The notes under the pieces: model-generated
Databases searched by the model: none
What the model was told of the DNA's origin: nothing
Seen by the model: only the letters and a program-made list of their open reading frames with translations
Assembly: GCA_947480465.1 (NCBI GenBank)
Contig: CANKCT010000019.1
Coordinates: forward strand, 1 to 9,316
DNA: 9,316 bases
Source: Actinomycetota bacterium
GTDB lineage: Bacteria; Actinomycetota; Actinomycetes; Nanopelagicales; Nanopelagicaceae
Direction of reading: 5' to 3'
Made by a program: the position numbers and the translations under genes
Part shown: in pieces, positions 1-4,675 of the stretch
Layout of the letters: each line of letters begins with the position of its first letter
Position numbering within the stretch: position 1 is the stretch's first letter

Positions 1-442
1 CTGCCATGTCATAGGCAAAGAAAAGTTCTCCAGCTACGAGTCCGTATAAACGAACACCTGCTGTGACGATTTTCGCACTTGGTGCTGAATAACCTTGATC
101 TAAAACTAATTGAATCTTCGGGCCATCGAAAGTGCCAACCCAACCCTCTGAAATCCCGGTGTTGTGCGACATGACAACCTCTAAAACATTATTTGGTTTA
201 GCCCGCCAGAATCCTGTTTCAGATCCACCAGGCCGCACGATTTCACCCTCAGCATCTAAAATCCAGGACCGAGAGTAGTAATTCAAAAATGGGCGACCAT
301 CGTGATTGAAAACAACTTCTTGGGCGAATTCAAAAGGTTCAATATTTGGATACTCGCCGCGACCCTTACCTCGCCAAGTACCGACCAACCACGCTAAGGG
401 ATTTAAGTCAGCATGTAAACCTTCAGGAATTGTAAAAACCAT
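1..442 (-). CDS. Nitrobindin / FABP-like heme-binding beta-barrel protein (3' end cut by window edge)
   Basis: The 147 visible residues run from an ATG at 442 off the left edge. The N-terminal part has the nitrobindin signature: LAWLVGTWRGKGRGEYP at about residues 16-32 fits the GxWxGxGxxxYP motif of the FABP-like/DUF1794 family (M. tuberculosis Rv0813c, human THAP4 C-terminal domain). Family members form a 10-stranded barrel that binds ferric heme and reacts with NO or peroxynitrite in the cytoplasm. The C-terminal part, which carries the axial heme histidine in this family, lies outside the window, so heme binding cannot be confirmed here. The ATG shares its A with the TAA stop of the upstream small membrane gene (TAATG), which points to translational coupling. 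The family call is strong; the physiological role is inference. Confidence 0.9.
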   Translation of the reverse strand, partial: MVFTIPEGLHADLNPLAWLVGTWRGKGRGEYPNIEPFEFAQEVVFNHDGRPFLNYYSRSWILDAEGEIVRPGGSETGFWRAKPNNVLEVVMSHNTGISEGWVGTFDGPKIQLVLDQGYSAPSAKIVTAGVRLYGLVAGELFFAYDMA

Positions 443-570
443 TATGGGCGTCCTCTAAATTTTGGTGAGCGTCTGGCTTGGGACTGTCGTCCACGGAAAG
501 CATAAAAAATGAGCGCAATACCTAAAGCAATGGCGGTAAGACCAAGCACTGCTGAGATGAAGAGCTCCAC
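442..570 (-). CDS. Small single-span membrane protein upstream of nitrobindin
   Basis: A 42-residue ORF starts with GTG at 570 and ends in a TAA whose last base is the first base of the nitrobindin ATG (TAATG). The protein has a hydrophobic helix at about residues 3-24 (FISAVLGLTAIALGIALIFY), followed by a basic, proline-containing tail rich in R and K (RGRQ...RRSPKFRGRP). That pattern predicts an N-out/C-in single-pass protein. I do not recognise a family and propose no function. Reality is supported by the exact one-base coupling to the next gene, the clean transmembrane helix with positive-inside tail, and a TAGAGT hexamer exactly 6 nt before the GTG, as for a leaderless transcript. Its size would make standard annotation miss it. 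Confidence 0.68.
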   Translation of the reverse strand: MELFISAVLGLTAIALGIALIFYAFRGRQSQARRSPKFRGRP

Positions 571-576
571 GTGCTA

Positions 577-582
577 ACTCTA
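577..582 (-). promoter_or_regulatory. Candidate -10 element for a leaderless transcript of the small membrane gene
   Basis: On the minus strand the hexamer TAGAGT (TAnnnT) is followed by 6 nt (TAGCAC) and then the GTG at 570. There is no good Shine-Dalgarno sequence in front of that GTG. The spacing puts the expected transcription start on the start codon itself. No convincing -35 element is seen. Confidence 0.45.
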
Positions 583-627
583 TCCTGCTCACACAACCAA
601 ATTCCTGCTAATAGGCCGATACTTCTT

Positions 628-633
628 TATACT
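628..633 (+). promoter_or_regulatory. Candidate -10 element for a leaderless transcript of the SRPBCC gene
   Basis: TATACT, one base from the TATAAT consensus, is followed by 6 nt (CGTCGC) and the ATG at 640. No Shine-Dalgarno sequence lies between. This favours leaderless transcription and the start at 640 rather than the in-frame GTG at 571. No clear -35 box is present. Confidence 0.6.
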
Positions 634-639
634 CGTCGC

Positions 640-1122
640 ATGAATGAAGACTCGCTTCGCGCCGAGATAATCGATACCGGTAATCCTAAAATGAGATCTG
701 CTCGAATCACCATCGCGGCGAAACCATCTTTAATATTTTCGATTCTGAATAATCCTAAACGGCATAAAGAAATTGATGGCAGTGGGACAATTACTGGAAA
801 TAAAAGTGGCCCGGATGAGTTAATTCTTGGTTCGAAATTTGGTATGGAAATGCATTTAGGCATCGACTATCGAATTCTCAATACGGTGGTTGAATATAAA
901 AAAGACGAACTGATTGCTTGGCGACATCTCGGTCGATGGAGATGGCGATACGAATTAGTGGATTGTGGAAACGGTTTAACACAGGTCACAGAAACTTTTG
1001 ATGCCTCACAAGCGCCAAAGCTTGCGCAGATTTGGCTCTACTTCCGCAAGGCATATCCATGGACTCAAATTGCCGTTGCGAAGACTTTAGTACGTCTAAA
1101 AGCTGCCGCTGAAGCACAATAA
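640..1122 (+). CDS. SRPBCC-family (polyketide cyclase/dehydrase-like) protein
   Basis: 160 residues from ATG 640. The layout fits the START/Bet v 1-like SRPBCC fold: an N-terminal strand with basic residues (RSARITIAAKPSLIFSIL, about 19-36), then a helix with an NNPKRHKEIDGSG turn typical of actinobacterial members. Antiparallel strands follow (LGSKFGMEM, DYRILNTVVEY, ELIAWRH, RWRYELV, TQVTETFDAS), then a long C-terminal helix (about 142-158). Such proteins bind a small hydrophobic ligand in a central cavity; the ligand here is unknown. The open frame reaches back to a GTG at 571, but that would abut the divergent GTG start at 570. The ATG at 640 has a good -10 element for leaderless initiation. 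An ATG at 691 is a less likely alternative. The gene stands alone and converges on the ygfZ-like gene 24 nt downstream. Confidence 0.8.
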   Translation: MNEDSLRAEIIDTGNPKMRSARITIAAKPSLIFSILNNPKRHKEIDGSGTITGNKSGPDELILGSKFGMEMHLGIDYRILNTVVEYKKDELIAWRHLGRWRWRYELVDCGNGLTQVTETFDASQAPKLAQIWLYFRKAYPWTQIAVAKTLVRLKAAAEAQ

Positions 1123-1146
1123 TTTTGCTTTCAGTTATTTTCTAAT

Positions 1147-2046
1147 TCAGACAATTATTTGCTGTGAAGCTGGTACGCCTTCGACAGTAAGTACCGCTTC
1201 TGCTGGTGTATTTCGTTTGATAATTGCAAGGGCGATTGTGCCAAGTTCATGATGGCGCGCAACCGTGCCAATAAAACCAACTACTACTCCATCATTTTCA
1301 ACTGGACTTCCTTTAGCTGGAAACGCGGCATCGCTTCCATCTAAATGCAACATTACCAAGCGCCGAGGTGGGTTTCCTAAGTTGAAGACCTTGGCAACGG
1401 TTTCTTGACCGCGGTAACAACCTTTATTCATATGTACTGCGCCATTTAAAACGCCGATCTCATTTGGAATAGATTTGTGATCAGTTTCAAAGCCAATTCG
1501 AGGGCGTCCAGATGCAACGCGTTCAGCGTCCAAGGCCCAGGTGCCCACTTGCGTTGCTACAGAATTAAAAGTCTCACTCATTTGAGCAACTTCACTTCGC
1601 GGAACAAGAGAAAAAGGTCCACCAATATCAGTGGCTTTACCGGGCGCGCGCAATACGGCATATTCTGAAGTCGCATCTCTTACATCAACCCGTAGCATGA
1701 ACTTCATTTTTGTCAGGTAAGCAATTAGAGTCTCTGAATAACCTGGATCTATAACTAACCATGTAGTTGTGCCATCGTCGACTAAATTAAATTGATACTC
1801 AATGTGTCCTTGTGGATCTAATATCAGCGCAGACTTCCAAATTCCAACGCTTAAATCTTTGAGAAACTGCGTTGTTAAATCATGCAACCACTTCAAGCGA
1901 TCTTCCCCGCTGACACCAATAACACTCAAATGAGAAAGATCTGCCCACGCATTGCCGGCTTCTAAAGCGCGTTGTTCTTTAACGGGTTCGCCAAAGTGCC
2001 AGATTGCACCTTTATCTACTCCATCTTCAACAACGACAGCACTCAT
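1147..2046 (-). CDS. ygfZ: YgfZ/GcvT-like folate-binding protein
   Basis: 299 residues. The diagnostic motif KGCYRGQE lies at about residues 208-215 and matches the K-G-C-[FY]-x-G-Q-E signature of the YgfZ branch of the GcvT-like family. Members bind a folate and act in synthesis or repair of certain Fe-S enzymes; E. coli YgfZ also affects MiaB-dependent tRNA thiomethylation. The N-terminal half has the usual DLSHLSVIGVSGEDRLKWLHDLTTQ segment (around 37-60), and GRPRIG precedes the motif. The ATG at 2046 overlaps the Fur gene stop as ATGA. I prefer it to an in-frame start at 2061, which would add five residues (MYCLP) of no family character. It is the last gene of the DUF4395-fur-ygfZ unit. 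Co-occurrence with a metal regulator suits an Fe-S role, by inference. Confidence 0.92.
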   Translation of the reverse strand: MSAVVVEDGVDKGAIWHFGEPVKEQRALEAGNAWADLSHLSVIGVSGEDRLKWLHDLTTQFLKDLSVGIWKSALILDPQGHIEYQFNLVDDGTTTWLVIDPGYSETLIAYLTKMKFMLRVDVRDATSEYAVLRAPGKATDIGGPFSLVPRSEVAQMSETFNSVATQVGTWALDAERVASGRPRIGFETDHKSIPNEIGVLNGAVHMNKGCYRGQETVAKVFNLGNPPRRLVMLHLDGSDAAFPAKGSPVENDGVVVGFIGTVARHHELGTIALAIIKRNTPAEAVLTVEGVPASQQIIV

Positions 2047-2447
2047 TGGCAGGCAGTACAAGTTCCATACACTGCAAAGTGTGTGACATCGGTCTTGAAG
2101 CCATAGTCATCAGCAAGTGAGTTAACAAAACTTGCAGCGACTTCAATTGGTGCGTCACCAATTGATCCACATTTTCCGCACACCAAGTGCAGATGTGTTA
2201 GCTCTTCTGCTGCGTGATATGTGGCACCGCCATGACCGAGATGCGTGTGCACAACTAAACCAACATTTTCTAAAGTTTCAAGGTTGCGATACACCGTTGA
2301 GAGATTAATGCCAGGATGGGAAAGGCGAACTTTCTCGGCGATTTCTTCGGGAGTTGAGTGTCCCAACTCTCGGACTGCTGAAAGAACGAGCTCTCGTTGA
2401 GGGGTAAGACGCAATCCCTTTTCGTGGAGTTCGTGCTTGTTAGCCAT
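2043..2447 (-). CDS. Fur-family metal- or redox-responsive transcriptional repressor
   Basis: 134 residues with the two-domain Fur layout. The N-terminal winged helix contains GLRLTPQRELVLSAV (about 11-25) and the recognition helix NLSTVYRNLETLE (48-60). The C-terminal dimerisation and metal domain has TYHAAEELTHLHLVC (76-90). CGKC (90-93) and CTAC (130-133) form a complete four-cysteine structural zinc site. The family includes Fur (Fe), Zur (Zn), Nur (Ni) and PerR (peroxide); the sequence alone does not settle the metal. The pattern is closest to actinobacterial FurB/Zur-like proteins, with low certainty. A Shine-Dalgarno-like AAGG lies about 8 nt before the ATG. The start overlaps the DUF4395 gene by 8 nt and the stop overlaps ygfZ by 4 nt, so the three are probably co-transcribed. 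An inverted repeat at 2917-2939 is a candidate self-operator. Confidence 0.9.
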   Translation of the reverse strand: MANKHELHEKGLRLTPQRELVLSAVRELGHSTPEEIAEKVRLSHPGINLSTVYRNLETLENVGLVVHTHLGHGGATYHAAEELTHLHLVCGKCGSIGDAPIEVAASFVNSLADDYGFKTDVTHFAVYGTCTACQ

Positions 2448-2889
2448 GCGACAACCTTACGCGAAGAATGATCAAATATAGTTCGCAGCCTAAGCAGAAG
2501 TTAAATGCAGCGTTTAAAAAGGCTGCCGCGAGCGCGAAACTAACTGCAATTGTGAAAAGTGGAGTAATCCCAGCAAGAGACCCGGTTATTGCTGCTAGGG
2601 CAAAGAGCAGGCCGACTGTTTGGGCAAACTGAGGTGGACGAACATCTTCTAGTACAGCTTTTCCTTTTAGGCGAGGTTTAATAAATTTTTTAAAAATTAC
2701 AGCGTATGGTGTGAACTGAGGTCCTTTGATTGCACCGATTGCAAATACAATCGCCTGGACAATCACAATCCATAACTGTGAAGTTACCAGTGCTGAAGCT
2801 AGAACTAATGTCGTTAACGCCGCCGAAAAGCGTGGACCTCTTGCATCTATTGAAACAGTTTCGATTTTATTTTCTAATTCGTTAATCAT
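2440..2889 (-). CDS. DUF4395 family membrane protein with CxxC motif
   Basis: 149 residues. The N-terminal ARGPRFSAALT segment (16-26) leads into hydrophobic segments at about 23-53. A basic cytoplasmic-type loop follows (YAVIFKKFIKPRLKGK, 62-77), then PPQFAQTVGL, two more hydrophobic helices (91-128) and the hallmark FNAAF-type end with CLGC at 132-135 followed by ELYLI. This is the DUF4395 pattern common in actinobacteria. The CxxC and the nearby thioredoxin suggest a membrane thiol-redox role, which is inference; no member has a firmly known activity to my knowledge. The start at 2889 is chosen because AAAGGAA (2896-2902, minus strand) gives an SD spacing of 7 nt. A longer frame to 2949 would add 20 residues across an inverted repeat. 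It is the first gene of the unit with fur and ygfZ. Confidence 0.86.
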   Translation of the reverse strand: MINELENKIETVSIDARGPRFSAALTTLVLASALVTSQLWIVIVQAIVFAIGAIKGPQFTPYAVIFKKFIKPRLKGKAVLEDVRPPQFAQTVGLLFALAAITGSLAGITPLFTIAVSFALAAAFLNAAFNFCLGCELYLIILRVRLSHG

Positions 2890-2895
2890 AAGAAA

Positions 2896-2902
2896 TTCCT
2901 TT
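2896..2902 (-). promoter_or_regulatory. Shine-Dalgarno site of the DUF4395 gene
   Basis: AAAGGAA on the minus strand, with the GGA core 7 nt from the ATG at 2889. It decides between this start and the in-frame upstream start at 2949. Confidence 0.7.
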
Positions 2903-2916
2903 GTTGGTTGAATGGA

Positions 2917-2939
2917 TAATTGTTTTAAAGCAACAATTA
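2917..2939. promoter_or_regulatory. Perfect 8-bp inverted repeat in the DUF4395-fur-ygfZ leader, candidate operator
   Basis: TAATTGTT (2917-2924) and AACAATTA (2932-2939) are exact reverse complements separated by 7 nt (TTAAAGC). The element is centred 39 nt upstream of the DUF4395 ATG. The unit it precedes encodes a Fur-family regulator, and AT-rich dyads are typical Fur-family sites, so autoregulation is a reasonable inference. It does not match the textbook Fur or Zur box closely. It could also form a short RNA hairpin in the leader. Confidence 0.4.
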
Positions 2940-2945
2940 CATTCG

Positions 2946-2993
2946 ACAAAGCGAGCCAGCAAGACGTCCGAAATCAATCACTCGGCGCTTTGT
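2946..2993 (-). other. Weak inverted repeat in the spacer downstream of the thioredoxin gene
   Basis: ACAAAGCG (2946-2953) and CGCTTTGT (2986-2993) are exact reverse complements with a 32-nt loop. The element lies between the thioredoxin stop (3058) and the DUF4395 leader. There is no U-run, and the loop is too long for an ordinary intrinsic terminator. It may be chance, or part of a larger structured leader. The remaining spacer (2994-3057) shows nothing I can name. Confidence 0.2.
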
Positions 2994-3057
2994 GAAATTA
3001 CTGGCTAAAGACATGTGGACATAGTAAACAGCGATGTTAATAAGCGCGAGTTGCGAA

Positions 3058-3468
3058 CTATTTGCGAATAGCTGACAAGGTTTCAATTACTTGCTGGCGC
3101 TTAGGCGCACCTATGGCGCGTCCAATTTCACGTCCATGTGAATCAAGGATTAAAGTCGTTGGAGTACTTAAAATATTAAGGTACCTGACTAGTTCAAGTT
3201 CAGATTCTGCATCTATTTCAACATGAGCAACATCATCCATGGTGGAGACAATATTTTCTAACAGGGTCCGTGTTGCCCTGCAGGGAGTGCAGAATGCCGA
3301 GGAGAATTGCAACAAGGTGGCTCTCGATCCAAGGGGTGCGCCAATCATGGACTCAGAAATCGAGCTCTGCCCTATCTTGGCTTTTATTTTGCCGCGTGAA
3401 CGCTGATACCAAACACCAAAGGCGCAAGAGAGTCCTAGCACGATCGCGAGTGGAAGCAATGATTTCAC
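3058..3468 (-). CDS. Membrane-anchored thioredoxin-fold protein (CTPC active site)
   Basis: 136 residues from GTG 3468. An N-terminal signal anchor (KSLLPLAIVLGLSCAFGVWY, 2-21) is followed by a basic stop-transfer stretch (QRSRGKIKAK). The thioredoxin domain has LLQFSSAFCTPCRATR with the redox CTPC at 60-63, VEIDAE (83-88) and the cis-proline motif STPTTLILDSHG (101-112). The domain probably faces outward and exchanges thiols and disulfides at the membrane, by inference from the anchor. It matches the position of ThiX (Rv0816c) next to glnR in M. tuberculosis. The frame extends to a TTG at 3486 that would sit back to back with the glnR ATG. I prefer the GTG because it begins a classic signal-anchor start and leaves 17 nt for promoters. 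Neither start has a Shine-Dalgarno sequence. Confidence 0.82.
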   Translation of the reverse strand: MKSLLPLAIVLGLSCAFGVWYQRSRGKIKAKIGQSSISESMIGAPLGSRATLLQFSSAFCTPCRATRTLLENIVSTMDDVAHVEIDAESELELVRYLNILSTPTTLILDSHGREIGRAIGAPKRQQVIETLSAIRK

Positions 3469-3473
3469 GGGGG

Positions 3474-3479
3474 TAGTCT
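3474..3479 (+). promoter_or_regulatory. Candidate -10 element for a leaderless glnR transcript
   Basis: TAGTCT (TAnnnT) is followed by 6 nt (GTACCA) and the glnR ATG at 3486. This is the same spacing as upstream of the SRPBCC gene and the small membrane gene. No Shine-Dalgarno sequence is present. The element lies in the 17-nt gap before the divergent thioredoxin GTG, so the two promoters must overlap physically or one must lie inside the other gene. Confidence 0.5.
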
Positions 3480-3485
3480 GTACCA

Positions 3486-4199
3486 ATGGCCAGAGTGTTG
3501 CTACTTACAAACACATCGTTGGCGAGCGCAGAGGTGCTCCCTGCACTCGGTTTGCTTGCGCATACCGTTCGTATTTTGCCTGCCGAAGCAAGTGTCCTCA
3601 TTGATGTACCCGATGTTGATGTCATTCTTGTTGATGCCCGTAGAGATTTGCCTGCAGCTAAGTCACTTGCTCGGTTATTAACTACGACTGGACTTGGTTG
3701 CCCAATCATCGTTATTGCTACCGAAGGCGGCTTGTCGGCAGTGAGCGCCGACTGGGGAATCGATGATGTCATGCTCGATACATCAGGACCTGCCGAAGTC
3801 GATGCACGAATTCGAATCACAGTTGGCAAGCACAGTGCAGCATTGGCGCAGAGTGATCCGCATTCAGGTGAAATTCGTACAGGTGATGTTGTCATTGATG
3901 AATCGAGTTACACCGCTCGATTAAAAGGAAATGTATTAGATTTAACTTTTAAAGAGTTTGAACTTCTTAAATATTTAGCCCAGCATCCAGGACGTGTTTT
4001 TACCCGAGCCCAGTTATTGCAAGAAATCTGGGGCTATGACTATTTTGGTGGAACCCGCACAGTGGATGTGCACATTCGACGTCTTCGTTCAAAGCTTGGT
4101 CCAGAATTTGAAGCAATCATCGGAACCGTGCGCAATGTTGGCTACCGTTTCACAATGCCAAGTGGTAGCAAAGAGAGCTCAATAAACGAACGCGTCTAA
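3486..4199 (+). CDS. glnR: GlnR-type OmpR-family orphan response regulator of nitrogen metabolism
   Basis: 237 residues. The receiver-like domain (1-115) closely resembles Streptomyces GlnR as I recall it: [20 protein letters not shown] near the start, [12 protein letters not shown] (45-56), [15 protein letters not shown] and [19 protein letters not shown]. The conserved Asp50 is present, but the usual acidic pocket and lysine of phosphorylated receivers are not. GlnR is accordingly an orphan regulator with no cognate kinase known. The C-terminal OmpR winged helix (131-224) shows [46 protein letters not shown] and the final VRNVGYRF. In actinobacteria GlnR controls ammonium assimilation (glnA, amtB-type targets) and other nutrient genes. 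The gene is divergent from the thioredoxin and 2 nt ahead of the mshD-like gene, as in M. tuberculosis Rv0818-Rv0819. Confidence 0.92.
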   Translation: MARVLLLTNTSLASAEVLPALGLLAHTVRILPAEASVLIDVPDVDVILVDARRDLPAAKSLARLLTTTGLGCPIIVIATEGGLSAVSADWGIDDVMLDTSGPAEVDARIRITVGKHSAALAQSDPHSGEIRTGDVVIDESSYTARLKGNVLDLTFKEFELLKYLAQHPGRVFTRAQLLQEIWGYDYFGGTRTVDVHIRRLRSKLGPEFEAIIGTVRNVGYRFTMPSGSKESSINERV

Positions 4200-4201
4200 T
4201 T

Positions 4202-4675
4202 ATGCGCCATATTTTAAAGATACATCGTTCACTTCAAGGCCAGATTCCAGATTCCGACCATAGTTTCACAATCCAAAACTTTGATCCTGTTCAACACAAG
4301 AAGGCATGGCTTGATCTGAATAATAAAATATTCATCAACCACCCTGACCAAGGAAATTGGGACATGCAGGATTTAGAAAACAGGATGGTTGAGCCTTGGT
4401 TTGATCCTGCTGGATTCTTCTTAGCTAGCAATAACAATAAATTAGTAGGAACATGCTGGACCAAGATTCATCATGACCTTGTCAATCAAGCCCCAGTTGG
4501 AGAGTTGTATGTTGTTGGGGTGGACCCTGACTACATGGGTCAGGGGATCGGTCGAGCTGTTTCAATTGCCGCGCTGAACTATCTATACGACAAAGGAATA
4601 CGAGAAGCGATGTTGTACGTCGATGCTGATAATGCACAAGGCTTACGCCTGTACGAAGCGTTAGGTTTTAGCTAA
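4202..4675 (+). CDS. mshD: MshD-like GNAT acetyltransferase, C-terminal domain only (shortened mycothiol synthase)
   Basis: 157 residues. Mycothiol synthase acetylates Cys-GlcN-Ins with acetyl-CoA in the last step of mycothiol synthesis, and is usually about 300 residues with two GNAT domains. This protein starts at the interdomain linker (ILKIHRSLQGQIPDSDH, 4-20) and carries only the C-terminal, catalytic half. Visible motifs are AWLDLNNKIFINHPDQGNW (35-53), RMVEPWFDPAGFFLA (61-75), GELYVVGVDP with the conserved Glu101, the acetyl-CoA loop YMGQGIGRA (111-119) and MLYVDADNAQGLRLYEALGF. It stops right after LGFS, where family members continue with a last strand of about 15 residues. It begins 2 nt after glnR, so it is probably co-transcribed. 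It may be a compact enzyme, a relic or a related acetyltransferase. The domain match is strong; activity is uncertain. Confidence 0.8.
   Translation: MRHILKIHRSLQGQIPDSDHSFTIQNFDPVQHKKAWLDLNNKIFINHPDQGNWDMQDLENRMVEPWFDPAGFFLASNNNKLVGTCWTKIHHDLVNQAPVGELYVVGVDPDYMGQGIGRAVSIAALNYLYDKGIREAMLYVDADNAQGLRLYEALGFS

Noticed and set aside
571..639. N-terminal extension of the SRPBCC protein from a GTG at 571
   Set aside because: It would start back to back with the opposite GTG at 570 and add a 23-residue segment without family character. The ATG at 640 has a good -10 element at leaderless spacing.
1118..1159. Inverted repeat AATAATT / AATTATT between the convergent SRPBCC and ygfZ genes as a terminator
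   Set aside because: It has only 7 AT pairs, a 28-nt loop and no U-tract, and it extends into both coding ends, so it is too weak to call.
2047..2061. Longer YgfZ start at 2061
   Set aside because: It adds only five non-family residues inside the Fur gene. The ATGA overlap at 2043-2046 is the usual coupled arrangement.
3353..3895. 180-residue minus-strand open frame over glnR and the thioredoxin 5' end
   Set aside because: It is antisense to the clearly conserved glnR and thioredoxin frames, has low-complexity S/T/A-rich composition and no recognisable domain. It is a shadow frame.
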